The translations under genes and the position numbers were made by a program. This document shows, piece after piece, positions 42,648 to 52,339 of a stretch of 64,000 nt of DNA (the stretch's first letter is position 1; every line of letters begins with the position of its first letter). Source of the DNA: Sphingobium sp. HWE2-09. Lineage in GTDB: Bacteria > Pseudomonadota > Alphaproteobacteria > Sphingomonadales > Sphingomonadaceae. Under the pieces are notes generated by a model that was given only the letters and a program-made list of their open reading frames with translations, was not told the DNA's origin and did no database searches. The DNA lies in contig NZ_JAYKZX010000003.1 of NCBI RefSeq assembly GCF_035989265.1, forward strand, positions 1,798,001 to 1,862,000, read 5' to 3'.

Positions 42648-43343
42648 ATGGCTGAACATACGATCAAGGCATTTGACGAGGAAATCGACCGGCTGCGCGG
42701 GCTGATCGCCGAAATGGGCGGACGCGCGGAAGCAGCGATCGAAAACGCCATGCTGGCGCTGCAACGGCAGGACAAGATACTGGCGGCCGAAGTCGTCGCC
42801 GACGACAAGCGCATCGACGCGATCGAGGCGGAGGTCGAGAAGCTGGTGATCCAGGTGATCGCCCTGCGCGCGCCGATGGCGAACGACCTGCGCGACGTGA
42901 TCGCCGCTTTGAAGATCGTCAGCGTCGTGGAGCGCATCGGCGACTATGCCAAGAATATCGCCAAGCGGGTGCCGCTGATCGCGACCAACACCCGGACGCT
43001 GGAGCCGATTTCGCTTCTTCCTTCCATGGGCCAGGTCGCCGGTGAAATGGTGCATGACGCCCTGAACGCCTTCGCCGCGCGCGATCCCGACCTGGCCCTA
43101 GCGGTGATCGAGCGCGACACGGTGGTGGACGATTTCTACAACAGTGTGTTCCGCACGCTGGTGACGTTCATGGTCGAAAACCCCAAGACGATCAGCGAAT
43201 GCGCGCATCTGCTGTTCGTTGCCAAGAATATCGAGCGGATCGGTGACCATGCGACCAATGTCGCGGAAATGGTCTATTATGCCGCGACCGGCCAGACCCT
43301 GCCCGAGCGTGAGCGCGGCGCCGACCCGTTGCCGGAGGACTGA
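42648..43343 (+). CDS. phoU: Phosphate signalling protein PhoU
   Basis: Negative regulator that links PstSCAB activity to PhoR. The 231-residue protein has two PhoU helical-bundle repeats with the metal-binding signature: ELRDVIAALKIVSVVERIGDYAKNIAKRV, where DLRDV precedes ERIGDYAKN, and in the second half HLLFVAKNIERIGDHATNVAEMV. An AGAGAGA-type ribosome site precedes the ATG. It lies 30 bases after pstB and 2 before phoB. Confidence 0.95.
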   Translation: MAEHTIKAFDEEIDRLRGLIAEMGGRAEAAIENAMLALQRQDKILAAEVVADDKRIDAIEAEVEKLVIQVIALRAPMANDLRDVIAALKIVSVVERIGDYAKNIAKRVPLIATNTRTLEPISLLPSMGQVAGEMVHDALNAFAARDPDLALAVIERDTVVDDFYNSVFRTLVTFMVENPKTISECAHLLFVAKNIERIGDHATNVAEMVYYAATGQTLPERERGADPLPED

Positions 43344-43345
43344 TC

Positions 43346-44047
43346 ATGGCAAGAGCGAAAATGCTGCTGGTCGAGGATGACGCAGCCCTGGCCGAACTCC
43401 TCATCTGGCATTTCAAGCGGGAGGATTTCGACGTCGCCCATACGGTCGACGGCGAAGAAGCATTGCTGATGGCGCAGGAAAATGTGCCCGACATCGTGCT
43501 GCTCGATTGGATGGTCGAAAGCCTGTCCGGCATCGAAGTATGCCGCCGCCTGCGCCGCATGAATGGCACCGCCAATATCCCGATCATCATGCTGACTGCG
43601 CGCGGTGAGGAAGAGGATCGGGTCCGGGGCCTGGAAACCGGCGCGGACGATTATGTGACCAAGCCCTTTTCCCCACGCGAACTGGTGGCACGGGTCGGGG
43701 CGGTGCTGCGCCGCGTCCGTCCGGCGCTGGCGGGGGAGACGCTGACCTTCTCCGACGTGGAGATGGATACGGTGGGGCACAAGGTTCGTCGTGGCGGGCA
43801 AGTCATCCCGCTCGGCCCGACCGAGTTCCGCCTGCTCAAGCATTTCCTGGAGCATCCGGGCTGGGTCTTCTCGCGCGAGCGGCTGCTCGACAGCGTATGG
43901 GGCCAGGACAGCGACATCGAACTGCGCACGGTGGACGTGCATATCCGGCGGTTGCGCAAAGCGATCAACGCCGACGGGCAATATCAGGACATTATCCGCA
44001 CGGTGCGATCTGCGGGCTATGCGCTGGATACCGACGGGGTGGGGTAA
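43346..44047 (+). CDS. phoB: Phosphate regulon response regulator PhoB
   Basis: OmpR-family transcription factor, 233 residues. The receiver domain has LLVEDDAALAELL, the phosphoacceptor Asp in VLLDWMVES, and the K of VTKPFSPREL. The winged helix carries LGPTEFRLLKHFLEHPGWVFSRERLLDSVWG and RTVDVHIRRLRKAI, both typical of PhoB. It binds Pho boxes such as the one before pstS. It ends the phosphate regulon run; the downstream terminator is shared with the convergent def gene. Confidence 0.95.
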   Translation: MARAKMLLVEDDAALAELLIWHFKREDFDVAHTVDGEEALLMAQENVPDIVLLDWMVESLSGIEVCRRLRRMNGTANIPIIMLTARGEEEDRVRGLETGADDYVTKPFSPRELVARVGAVLRRVRPALAGETLTFSDVEMDTVGHKVRRGGQVIPLGPTEFRLLKHFLEHPGWVFSRERLLDSVWGQDSDIELRTVDVHIRRLRKAINADGQYQDIIRTVRSAGYALDTDGVG

Positions 44048-44058
44048 CAGTCACCCAC

Positions 44059-44105
44059 AGTCAAAAAAGGCCTCCCCAATGCGGATTGGGGAGGCCTTTT
44101 TGACT
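44059..44105. terminator. Bidirectional terminator between phoB and def
   Basis: A near-perfect stem of about 21 bases (AGTCAAAAAAGGCCTCCCC..., paired with GGGGAGGCCTTTTTGACT) with loop GCGG. A and T runs flank both sides, so it works in both directions. Confidence 0.95.
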
Positions 44106-44120
44106 GCTGCGGCGCACCGG

Positions 44121-44651
44121 TCAGGCGGCGCGGCGGGCCTTGTTCAGTTTCTTGAGCAGCATGTCGCGTTTCAGGCGCGACAGATGGTCGATGAAGAGCA
44201 CGCCTTCCAGATGGTCCATCTCATGCTGGAGGCAGGTGGCGAGCAGGCCTTCGAGCTGTTCTTCGTGGATGCGGCCTTCGCGGTCCATCCAGCTGGCGCG
44301 GACGACGGCGGGGCGTTCGACTTCGGCATATTGATCGGGGACCGACAGGCAGCCTTCCTGATAGACGGACAGCTCTTCGGACCCTTTGAGGATCTGCGGG
44401 TTGATGAAGACCATCGGCTTCTTGACCGGCTTGGCGTCTTCCTCATCCGATTCGGGTTCCTGCAGGTCCATCACCAGCACCCGCTTGGGCACGCCGACCT
44501 GGATCGCGGCGAGGCCGATGCCCGGCGCGTCGTACATCGTTTCGAACATATCGTCGATCAGCCGTTGCAGATCGTCGTCAATCGCATCGACCGGGGTCGA
44601 AATGGTGCGCAGGCGCGGGTCGGGCGCTTCAAGGATCGGTAGGATTGCCAT
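44121..44651 (-). CDS. def: Peptide deformylase
   Basis: Removes the N-formyl group from new proteins. The 176-residue enzyme has all three motifs: [10 protein letters not shown] near residue 45, EGCLSVPD near residue 98 and [11 protein letters not shown] near residue 141, giving the Cys and two His metal ligands and the catalytic Glu. Its functional partner fmt lies 1 kb away in this cluster. A short acidic insert ([14 protein letters not shown]) is present between motifs one and two. Essential in most bacteria. Confidence 0.95.
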   Translation of the reverse strand: MAILPILEAPDPRLRTISTPVDAIDDDLQRLIDDMFETMYDAPGIGLAAIQVGVPKRVLVMDLQEPESDEEDAKPVKKPMVFINPQILKGSEELSVYQEGCLSVPDQYAEVERPAVVRASWMDREGRIHEEQLEGLLATCLQHEMDHLEGVLFIDHLSRLKRDMLLKKLNKARRAA

Positions 44652-44998
44652 AGATCGAACATAGACGGAACGGGGCGATATTTCAAGCGGGTGGACGTGT
44701 CACCGAACAGCGGGAAGGAGCGGTGGCGGCGGTGGGTGGCCTTTGCTCTAATGTCTTAACTTCGCACATTTCCTGCACATCTTGAAATATCGGAACAAAA
44801 ATGGGAAATTAAATTACAAAATAATCGTTGAGGGCGGCAGCGACCTAACCTTGGTGCCAGATGCGAAGCAAAGTGGTCCCGAACGATCCCGAAAAGAAGA
44901 AAAGTCCTTCGACGAGCTCAGGACGAACGGTTTGATAAGCCGCGCCGATATGCGCGTGGCGGTATAGCAGGCGTCCGAAGAGTAGGACAGCGCGTCCC
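44652..44998. other. Intergenic region with an AT-rich patch and a half repeat
   Basis: A 347-base gap between def and recR. At about 44755-44830 it is much richer in A/T than its surroundings (for example AAATTAAATTACAAAATAAT). A half copy of the REP-like repeat lies at 44904-44930. A 61-codon open frame on the plus strand from 44782 has no ribosome site and runs into the repeat, so it is not called. No RNA gene could be identified. Confidence 0.5.
44904..44930. repeat. Half copy of the REP-like element
   Basis: GTCCTTCGACGAGCTCAGGA followed by CGAACGG matches the right arm of the 17865-17937 palindrome, with several differences. Confidence 0.65.
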
Positions 44999-45595
44999 CT
45001 ACCCTACCGGCCGCCGCGCGCGGAGCGCTTGCGCCAGCGTGCCTTCGTCCAGATAGTCGAGTTCGCCGCCGACCGGCACGCCATGGGCCAACTGGGTCAG
45101 GCGGATCGGGAAGCGCTCCAGTCGTTCGGCGAGGTAATGGGCGGTGGTCTGTCCTTCCAGCGTCGCGTTCATTGCCAGCACCACTTCATCGACGCCGCCC
45201 GGCTCCAGCCGCGCGACCAGCGCGTCGATCGTCAGGTCTTCGGGCCGCACCCCTTCCAGCGCGGACAGGCGCCCGCCCAAGACGTGGAAGCGGCCGGGGA
45301 AGAGGCGCGACTTGTCGAGCGCCCACAGGTCCGACACATCCTCCACCACGCACAGCGCACGCGGGTCGCGGCGCGGATCGGCGCAGATGCCGCAGGGATC
45401 GATCGTGTCGACATTACCGCAGATGTGGCAGCTCACCATCCGCTCGTTCACCGCTTCGAGCGCGCGCAGCAGCGGTTCCATCGCCCCTTCCCGCTTCTTG
45501 AGCAGATGCAGTACCGCCCGCCGCGCCGATCGGGGGCCAAGGCCGGGCAGCCGCGACAGGGCTTGGGTCAATGCTTCGATTTCAAGTGAGGCCAT
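44999..45595 (-). CDS. recR: Recombination protein RecR
   Basis: Clamp-like recombination mediator that acts with RecF and RecO in gap repair, 198 residues. It has a helix-hairpin-helix start ([21 protein letters not shown]), a zinc finger C-x2-C...C-x2-C ([20 protein letters not shown]) and a Toprim domain ([15 protein letters not shown] and [24 protein letters not shown]). The ATG at 45595 fits the family N-terminus ([18 protein letters not shown]). It is divergent from fmt, with 53 bases between. Confidence 0.95.
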   Translation of the reverse strand: MASLEIEALTQALSRLPGLGPRSARRAVLHLLKKREGAMEPLLRALEAVNERMVSCHICGNVDTIDPCGICADPRRDPRALCVVEDVSDLWALDKSRLFPGRFHVLGGRLSALEGVRPEDLTIDALVARLEPGGVDEVVLAMNATLEGQTTAHYLAERLERFPIRLTQLAHGVPVGGELDYLDEGTLAQALRARRPVG

Positions 45596-45648
45596 ATGCT
45601 GAGATAAAGTGTTGCAAGTCATGCAGACAAGGGCTTTGAGGACGCATC

Positions 45649-46557
45649 ATGCGTATTATCTATATGGGCACCCCCGATTTCGCCGTTCCTGCGCTCGACG
45701 CGCTAGAGAAGGCGGGTCACGCCATCGTCGCCGTCTATAGCCAGCCGCCCCGCCCCGCGGGTCGCGGCAAGGGGTTGCGTTCGTCCCCGGTGCACAGCCG
45801 GGCGGAGGCTCTGGGGATAGAGGTGCGGACGCCGGTATCGTTGAAGGATGCCGAGGTGCAGGCCGCCTTTGCGGCACTGGACGCCGATGTCGCGGTGGTC
45901 GCGGCCTATGGGCTGATCCTGCCGCGCGCCGTGCTGAATGCGCCGCGCCATGGCTGCATGAACATCCATGCGTCGCTGCTGCCGCGCTGGCGCGGCGCGG
46001 CGCCGATCCAGCGGGCGATCCTGTCCGGCGACAATGTGACCGGCGTGACGATCATGGATATGGAAGCGGGCCTGGACACCGGGCCGATGCGAGCCAAATA
46101 TATCACGCCGATCGAATATAAGGCCGCGGGCGAACTGACGGCCGAACTGGCGCAGGCGGGCGCGGACCTGATGGTCGAGGTGCTGGACGATATTGCGCTG
46201 CACCCGGCGATGGCGCAACCCGAAGAGGGCGTGACCTATGCCGCCAAGATCGACAAGGTTGAGGCGCGGATCGACTTCACCCGCCCGGCGATCCAGGTCG
46301 AGCGGCAGGTGCGGGCCTTCAACCCCTTTCCCGGCGCGTTCTTCGCATATGGCGGCGAACGGTTCCGTATCCTGATGGCGCATGTCGAGCATGAGGATGG
46401 CGCGCCGGGCGACTTACTGGACGATGCGCTGCTGATCGGGTGCGGTCATGGGGCGATCCGCCCGACGCTGATCCAGCGTGCGGGCAAGGGGGCGATGACG
46501 GCGGACGAACTGCTGCGGGGCTATGACATGCCGCAGGGGAGCCGGGTGGATGGCTGA
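45649..46557 (+). CDS. fmt: Methionyl-tRNA formyltransferase
   Basis: Formylates initiator Met-tRNA, 302 residues. Motifs: [18 protein letters not shown] at the start, [11 protein letters not shown] for the tRNA-binding loop, the catalytic [14 protein letters not shown] with [20 protein letters not shown] and the essential Asp in DTGPM. The C-terminal OB-like domain follows ([12 protein letters not shown]). truA begins 18 bases later. Confidence 0.95.
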   Translation: MRIIYMGTPDFAVPALDALEKAGHAIVAVYSQPPRPAGRGKGLRSSPVHSRAEALGIEVRTPVSLKDAEVQAAFAALDADVAVVAAYGLILPRAVLNAPRHGCMNIHASLLPRWRGAAPIQRAILSGDNVTGVTIMDMEAGLDTGPMRAKYITPIEYKAAGELTAELAQAGADLMVEVLDDIALHPAMAQPEEGVTYAAKIDKVEARIDFTRPAIQVERQVRAFNPFPGAFFAYGGERFRILMAHVEHEDGAPGDLLDDALLIGCGHGAIRPTLIQRAGKGAMTADELLRGYDMPQGSRVDG

Positions 46558-46575
46558 ACGCGGGGGATGTGATTT

Positions 46576-47331
46576 TTGACCCGCTTCGCCTTCACCGTCG
46601 AATTTGACGGGCGGCCCTTCATGGGGTGGCAGCGTCAGTCCCATGGCCCGAGCGTGCAGCAGACGATCGAGGATGCGATCTTCGCCGTGACGGGCGAGCG
46701 CGCGGTCATCCATGCGGCAGGACGCACCGACGCGGGCGTCCATGGGCTTTGCATGCGCGCCCATGCGGACATCGGGAAGGACATGGCGCCCTTTCGCCTG
46801 ATGGAGGCGATCAACGCGAAGATGCGGCCGCATCCGGTCGCGATCCTGGCGTGCGAGCCGGTCGCCGAGGATTGGCATGCGCGCTTTTCCTGCGTTGGTC
46901 GATCCTATGTCTATCGCATCGCCAATCGCCGCGCGCCGCTGACCTTCGAACGGGGGCTGGTGTGGCGGGTGATCCAGCCGCTGGATGCCGAAGCCATGCA
47001 TGAGGCGGCGCAGATATTGGTCGGGCGGCATGATTTCACCACCTTCCGGTCGGCCCATTGCCAGGCGGAAAGTCCGGTCAAGTCGATCGACCGATTGGAC
47101 GTGGCGCGCGATGGCGACCGCATCGCGGTGCACGCCGCCGCGCGATCCTTCCTGCATCACCAAGTGCGATCGATGGTCGGGTGCCTGGCAATGGTGGGCA
47201 TGGGGCGGTGGACGGCCGCCGATTTGCGCAATGCGCTGGAGGCGAAGGATCGCGCGGCGCTGGGCCTCAACGCGCCGCCGGACGGGCTATATTTCGTGCG
47301 CGCCGATTATCCTGGCGAAACGGTCAGATAA
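46576..47331 (+). CDS. truA: tRNA pseudouridine(38-40) synthase TruA
   Basis: Makes pseudouridine at positions 38-40 of the anticodon arm, 251 residues. The start is a TTG with GGGGGA upstream. The catalytic Asp lies in [11 protein letters not shown] at about residue 52. Further motifs: [15 protein letters not shown] and [13 protein letters not shown]. It completes the def/recR/fmt/truA translation-related cluster. Its stop overlaps the end of the convergent GGDEF gene. Confidence 0.94.
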   Translation: MTRFAFTVEFDGRPFMGWQRQSHGPSVQQTIEDAIFAVTGERAVIHAAGRTDAGVHGLCMRAHADIGKDMAPFRLMEAINAKMRPHPVAILACEPVAEDWHARFSCVGRSYVYRIANRRAPLTFERGLVWRVIQPLDAEAMHEAAQILVGRHDFTTFRSAHCQAESPVKSIDRLDVARDGDRIAVHAAARSFLHHQVRSMVGCLAMVGMGRWTAADLRNALEAKDRAALGLNAPPDGLYFVRADYPGETVR

Positions 47332-48289
47332 AGGCCGCCGCGCATAGCTTGTCCTTGCCGGTGCGCTTGGCCGAGCGCATCGCATCGTCGGCGCAGGCGA
47401 TCAGCCGATCGAGATCGGCGGGATCGGGCGTTTCGGCCGTGACCAGGCCGAAGCTGCCGCTGATCCCCATGCCATAGGCGGCGAGCGCCAGCCGCGCCTC
47501 TTCGCCGAATGTCCGTGCCGCCTGCGCATCCCGATCCGCCAGCAATACCAGAAATTCGTCGCCGCCGATCCGCGCGACGATGTCGCCCGCGTCGGCCTGC
47601 GCCTTCAGCAATTGTCCGACATCGGCCAGACAGGTGTCGCCTGCCGCATGGCCCTGCCCGTCGTTCAGCTGCTTGAACCCGTCCAGGTCCAGGAAGAGCA
47701 GGCTGACGCAGCTTTGCGCATGGGCGCTATGGGCCAGCACGTCCTTCGCCCGGCAGGCGAAGCCGCGACGGTTGAGCAGTCCGGTCAAGGGGTCGTGCAT
47801 CGCTTCGAAACTGGCCTGGCGCAGGTCCGACAGATCCTCGATCACGGCGAGGTAGAAGTCCGGGCGGTCTGCTTCGTCACGGACCATCGCGACGGTCAGG
47901 TTGATCCAGATGATCTCCCCATCCGGCCGGATATAGCGTTTTTCCATCGCATAGCGCTGCAGTTCCCCGGCGTTGAGTTGCGCCAGCAATGCTTCGTCGG
48001 CGTGGAGATCGTCGGGATGGGTGATCTGGCGAAAGCCGGTGCGGATCAGGGTTTCGGAATCATAGCCGCTGATCTGGCAAAAGCGCGGATTGACCAGCAG
48101 AAAGGCGCCGTCCAGCCCGACATGGGCGATACCGACGGGCGCGTGCTGGAAGGTCGCTTCGAACCGCCGCTGCGCCAGCGACAGGGCGGACGCCAGCGTT
48201 CCGTCCAGCGCGACGACCTGCGCCGGTGCGGAAGATATTGTCTGGCGCGAAGGCGATTGGGTGAAGTGCCGGTGCGACTGCCTGCTCAT
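47324..48289 (-). CDS. PAS-domain diguanylate cyclase (GGDEF)
   Basis: Cytoplasmic protein of 321 residues that would make c-di-GMP. A PAS domain at about residues 45-160 ([45 protein letters not shown]) is followed by a GGDEF domain ([45 protein letters not shown]). The GGDEF active site is intact. The inhibitory I-site RxxD is lost, since the Arg position is Asp. No membrane helix is present. It overlaps the truA stop by eight bases. With BdcA at 31 kb the window holds two genes linked to c-di-GMP. Confidence 0.88.
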   Translation of the reverse strand: MSRQSHRHFTQSPSRQTISSAPAQVVALDGTLASALSLAQRRFEATFQHAPVGIAHVGLDGAFLLVNPRFCQISGYDSETLIRTGFRQITHPDDLHADEALLAQLNAGELQRYAMEKRYIRPDGEIIWINLTVAMVRDEADRPDFYLAVIEDLSDLRQASFEAMHDPLTGLLNRRGFACRAKDVLAHSAHAQSCVSLLFLDLDGFKQLNDGQGHAAGDTCLADVGQLLKAQADAGDIVARIGGDEFLVLLADRDAQAARTFGEEARLALAAYGMGISGSFGLVTAETPDPADLDRLIACADDAMRSAKRTGKDKLCAAAFI

Positions 48290-48348
48290 GCCCCCCTATT
48301 GCAGAGCAATGGTAAAGAGAGGCTTACCTTTGCGCGGTTGCCGGACCG

Positions 48349-49080
48349 TCAGAGCCGCGTGCGGAAGGGCGTGAAATTGGTGCCATCGTCATAGACGTCC
48401 AGCCCTTCGCGGCGCTTGAGGCCGTTGACGACAATGTAGGTGACCGGGGTCAGCACCGCTTCCCAGCCGACCTTCATCGCCCAGTTGGTGACCATCACGG
48501 TCAGCACCTGCGTATTGCTCCAGTCGGCATAAAAGGCGAGCGGGTAGAAGAGCAGGCTGTCCACCCCCTGGCCAACGATGGTCGAGCCGATGGTGCGCAT
48601 CCACAAATGCCGCCCCTGCGTCAGCAGCTTCATCTTGGCGAGGACGAAGCTGTTGGCCAGTTCCCCGGCCCAGAAGGCGATCAGGGAAGCGAAGACGATG
48701 CGCCATGTGCTGCCGAACACGGCTTCATAGGCTTTCTGGTCGGGCCATCCGTCCGCGGGCGGCAGGGCGACCACCACCCAGCTCATCAATGCCATGAACA
48801 GCATCGCGCCGAACCCGGCCCAGACGCAGCGGCGCGCGCGGGCATAGCCATAGACTTCGGTCAGCACGTCGCCGATGACATAGCCCAACGGGAAGAAGAG
48901 GATGCCCGCGCCGAAAGTGAAACCGCCCAAGGTCGACAGCTTGGCCGCGCCGATCAGGTTGGACAGCAGCAGGATGGCGACGAAGGCCGCCATGAAGAAA
49001 TCATAATAGCGCAAGGGCCGCGCACCCAGCGCGCCTGCATCCACCCTGTTGACCGCCCCGTCGCCCATGGACATCTGCAT
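48349..49080 (-). CDS. yhhQ: Queuosine precursor transporter (YhhQ/VUT family)
   Basis: Inner-membrane transporter for queuine precursors (preQ0/preQ1), 243 residues. It belongs to the vitamin uptake-like VUT family with about six helices: FFMAAFVAILLLSNLIGAAKL, FTFGAGILFFPLGYVIGDVLTEVYGY, then IAFWAGELANSFVLAKMKLLTQGRHLWMRTIGSTIVGQGVDSLLFY near the centre, which is the family signature. It stands next to tRNA-Arg(TCT), itself not a queuosine tRNA. Confidence 0.9.
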   Translation of the reverse strand: MQMSMGDGAVNRVDAGALGARPLRYYDFFMAAFVAILLLSNLIGAAKLSTLGGFTFGAGILFFPLGYVIGDVLTEVYGYARARRCVWAGFGAMLFMALMSWVVVALPPADGWPDQKAYEAVFGSTWRIVFASLIAFWAGELANSFVLAKMKLLTQGRHLWMRTIGSTIVGQGVDSLLFYPLAFYADWSNTQVLTVMVTNWAMKVGWEAVLTPVTYIVVNGLKRREGLDVYDDGTNFTPFRTRL

Positions 49081-49137
49081 ATCGCGTGGCCGGGTGATTG
49101 CAAGCGGCGGAGTTGCAAGCTATCGCGACACCCGCAT

Positions 49138-49214
49138 GGCCCCGTAGCTCAGTTGGATAGAGCATTCGCCTTCTAAGCGAATGGTCGCTGGTTCGAATCC
49201 AGCCGGGGTCGCCA
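49138..49214 (+). tRNA. tRNA-Arg(TCT)
   Basis: A full cloverleaf folds. The acceptor stem GGCCCCG pairs with CGGGGTC (one G-U), then discriminator G and encoded CCA. The D arm is GCTC...GAGC, the anticodon loop CTTCTAA carries TCT between stems TTCGC/GCGAA, and the T arm is GCTGG-TTCGAAT-CCAGC. The encoded CCA is the last three bases (49212-49214). Confidence 0.97.
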
Positions 49215-49220
49215 GCAGCA

Positions 49221-49247
49221 GGCCGGGCGCTGCTTGCGCACCCGGCC
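49221..49247. terminator. Hairpin after tRNA-Arg
   Basis: GGCCGGG (49221-49227) pairs with CCCGGCC (49241-49247) around a 13-base loop, 6 bases after the tRNA CCA. No T tract follows, so it is a weak terminator candidate. Confidence 0.45.
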
Positions 49248-49258
49248 ATCGCACAGGC

Positions 49259-49912
49259 TTAGAGGATCGTCTGGCCGGTCTTGGCCCAGTCAGCGGCGAA
49301 GCCTTCCAGCCCCTTGTCGGTCAGGACGTGCTTGGACAGCATGCGGATGACGGCGGGGGGTGCGGTCATCACATCGGCGCCGATGCGGGCGCTTTCCAGC
49401 ACATGGATGGGGTGGCGGACGCTGGCGACCAGGATTTCGGTGTCGAAGCCGTAATTGTCGTAGATCAGGCGGATATCCTGGATCAGCGCCATGCCGTCAA
49501 AGCCGTTATCATCGTGACGACCGACGAAGGGCGAAATGAAGGACGCGCCGGCCTTGGCGGCCAGCAGCGCCTGGTTGGCGGAGAAGCAGAGCGTTACATT
49601 GACCAGCGAACCATCGTCGGTCAGCGCCTTGCAGGTCTTGAGGCCATCGATCGTCAAGGGCACCTTGATGCAGACATTGTCCGCGATCTTGCGCAGGATT
49701 TCGGCTTCCTTCATCATCGTTTCATGGTCGAGCGCGACGACTTCGGCAGAGACGGGACCGTCCACAATGCCGCAGATTTCCTCGACCACTTCCAGGAATT
49801 TGCGGCCCGATTTGGCGATCAGCGAGGGGTTGGTGGTGACGCCGTCCAGCAGGCCGGTGGCGGCCAGATCGCGGATGTCGGCGGTGTCGGCGGTGTCGAC
49901 GAAGAATTTCAC
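49259..49912 (-). CDS. fsa: Fructose-6-phosphate aldolase/transaldolase (short type)
   Basis: Protein of 217 residues of the short transaldolase/Fsa family. It has the N-terminal [35 protein letters not shown], the Schiff-base Lys in [16 protein letters not shown] near residue 84, and [18 protein letters not shown]. The short form works either as transaldolase in the pentose phosphate pathway or as an Fsa aldolase; sequence alone does not separate these. No other pentose phosphate gene is nearby. It is divergent from priA. Confidence 0.88.
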   Translation of the reverse strand: MKFFVDTADTADIRDLAATGLLDGVTTNPSLIAKSGRKFLEVVEEICGIVDGPVSAEVVALDHETMMKEAEILRKIADNVCIKVPLTIDGLKTCKALTDDGSLVNVTLCFSANQALLAAKAGASFISPFVGRHDDNGFDGMALIQDIRLIYDNYGFDTEILVASVRHPIHVLESARIGADVMTAPPAVIRMLSKHVLTDKGLEGFAADWAKTGQTIL

Positions 49913-49983
49913 AGGGCGGCCCTTTGCGCAAAAAAGTGATTCGTTGCGTGGCGCTATAGCGTCTTAGGGCTAGCCTGTCCTAC

Positions 49984-52160
49984 ATGGGCGCAATGTCCCG
50001 TGCCCGTGTCCTGATCCTCAACGCCGCCCTTGGCCCGCTCGACTATCGCGTGCCCCATGGCATGGTCGTCCAGCCCGGTAGCATCGTCGTCGCGCCACTG
50101 GGACCGCGCCAGTTAATCGGCGTGGTGTGGGAAGAGGACAGCTTCCCCGATATCGAGACGGTGGGCGACAACCGGTTGCGCAACCTGCTGGAGGTGGTGG
50201 ACGCGCCGCCGCTGCCTGAGACGTTGCGGCGGCTGATCGAATGGACGGCGGATTATTATCTCAGCCCCCCGCCGCCGTGTTGCGCATGGCATTGTCATCC
50301 ATGTCGGCGCTGGAGGGGACGCGGACGGTGATCGAATATCGCGCCACCGGCGCCGTGCCGGAGCGGATGACGGAGCAGCGCGCGCAGGCGCTGGAGCGGA
50401 TCGGCGAGCGGCAGGGGCTGATCCGCGAACTGGCGATGATCGGCGGGGTCAGTGACGCGGTCATCCGGGGGCTGATCAAGCAGGATATTTTCGAGGCGAT
50501 CGAAGTCAGCGTCGATACCCCCTTCCCCATGCCCGATCCCGGCCATGCGCAGCCCATGTTGTCGGACGCACAGACCAGCGCGGCGGAGCAGATGGCCGAC
50601 GCGGTGCGTGCGCATGATTTCGCGCCCTTCCTGCTGGATGGCGTCACCGGATCGGGCAAGACGGAGGTCTATTTCGAGGCGATCGCGGCGGCGATCCGGG
50701 CGGACCGGCAGGTGTTGGTGCTGCTCCCCGAAATCGCGCTGACCGAGCCGTTTCTGGAGCGGTTCGAAAAGCGGTTTGGGACGGTGCCGGTCAACTGGCA
50801 TAGCGGGTTGCGGCAGACCGAGCGGCGGCGGGCGTGGCGCGCCATCGCGAGCGGCCAGGCGCAGGTGGTGGTGGGCGCGCGGTCGGCTTTGTTCCTGCCT
50901 TATCCCAATCTGGGCCTGATCGTCGTGGATGAGGCGCATGAGGCCAGTTTCAAGCAGGAGGATGGCGTCCATTATCATGCCCGCGACGTGGCGGTGATGC
51001 GCGGGCTGATCGAAAAATTCCCAGTGATCCTGGCGTCGGCGACACCGGCAATCGAGACGCGGCATCAGGTGGAACTGGGTCGCTATGCCGAGATCAAACT
51101 GCCGTCGCGCTATGGCGGGGCGGAAATGCCCGCGATCGAGGGGATCAACCTGTTGACCGATCCGCCCGAACGGGGGCGCTGGATCGCGCCGCCGCTGGTG
51201 AAAGCGATCGACGAGGTGATGGCGAAGGGCGAGCAGAGCCTGCTGTTCCTGAACCGGCGCGGTTATGCACCGCTGACCCTGTGCCGCCATTGCGGCTATC
51301 GCTTCCAATGCCCCAATTGCACCGCCTGGATGGTGGAGCATCGGCTGACCCATCGGCTGGCCTGCCATCATTGCGGCCATGTCGTGCCCGCGCCGCGCTT
51401 CTGCCCCGAATGCAAGGAAGAGGATTTGCTCGTCGCCTGCGGTCCGGGCGTGGAGCGGATCGCCGATGAGGTGAAGGCGCTGTGGCCGCAGGCGCGCACC
51501 GCGATCGCGACGTCCGACACGCTATCCTCCCCTGCCCGCGTCGCCGATTTCGTGAAGTCGGTGGAGGCGGGCGACATCGATATCATCGTGGGCACGCAGC
51601 TCGTCACCAAAGGCTATCATTTTCCCAATCTGACGCTGGTCGGCGTGATCGACGCGGACCTGGGGCTGGAGGGGGGCGATTTGCGGGCGGCGGAGCGGAC
51701 CTTTCAGCAGATCGTGCAGGTCGCCGGGCGCGCCGGGCGCGGGGCGAAGCCGGGCCGGGTGTTCATCCAGACGCGGATGCCGGGCAGCGAAGTGATCGAA
51801 TCATTGATCGAGGGCGATACGGAGCGTTTCTACGCGGTCGAGACGGAGAACCGCCGCCGCGCCAACGCCCCGCCCTTCGGCCGCTTCGCCGCGATCATCG
51901 TGTCGAGCGAAAATGCCGACGAAGCGGCGCAGACCGCGCGGCTGATCGGCAAGTCGGCGCCGGTGATCGAGGGGATGCGCGTCTATGGTCCCGCGCCTGC
52001 GCCACTGTCGGTCCTGCGCGGGCGGCACCGGCACCGCCTGTTGATCCACGCCAATCGCACTGTCGATATCCAAGCGGCGATCCGCGAATGGCTGGGCAAT
52101 CTGGCGTGGAAATCGGGGACGCGGGTGGCGGTGGACGTCGATCCCTACAGCTTCATGTGA
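49984..52160 (+). pseudogene. priA: Primosomal protein N' (PriA helicase), frameshifted
   Basis: Superfamily 2 DNA helicase that restarts stalled replication forks. The first frame (49984 to about 50265) holds the N-terminal domain (LDYRVPHGM, LIGVVWEEDSFPD, LIEWTADYYLSPP). The remaining frame to 52160 has Walker A DGVTGSGKTEVYFEAI, DEAHEASFKQEDGVHYHARDVAVMRG, the zinc-binding cysteines (CRHCGYRFQCPNC, CHHCGH, CPEC) and VAGRAGRG. The switch falls in a run of six C (50265-50270); a seventh C joins LSPPAAVLRMALSS and gives about 725 residues, the normal length. priA loss usually makes bacteria sick, so this is more probably a base missing from the sequence than a dead gene. Confidence 0.9.
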
Positions 52161-52339
52161 TGACCGCTACGCTCGCCAGCCCCTGCCGCAACCTCTGTTC
52201 GCTCGACCGGGAGCGGGCAAATTGCACCGGCTGCGGGCGGACGATCGCGGAGATCGTGCACTGGCGCAGCATGACGGATGTGCAGCGCGCCGCCGTCATG
52301 AGGCGGGTGGCGGATTTCCAGCCGCAGCGGCCGGTTTAA
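52160..52339 (+). CDS. DUF1289 domain-containing small protein
   Basis: A 59-residue protein with the DUF1289 cysteine pattern: SPCRNLCSLDRERANCTGCGRTIAEIVHW. Four cysteines probably bind a metal (zinc) cluster. Its ATG shares one base with the priA stop (TGATG), so it is coupled. Its end overlaps the convergent peptidase gene by 44 bases. The function of DUF1289 is unknown. Confidence 0.88.
   Translation: MTATLASPCRNLCSLDRERANCTGCGRTIAEIVHWRSMTDVQRAAVMRRVADFQPQRPV

Noticed and set aside
44782..44967. A 61-codon open frame in the def-recR gap
   Set aside because: No ribosome site, no known motif, and its end lies in the REP-like repeat.
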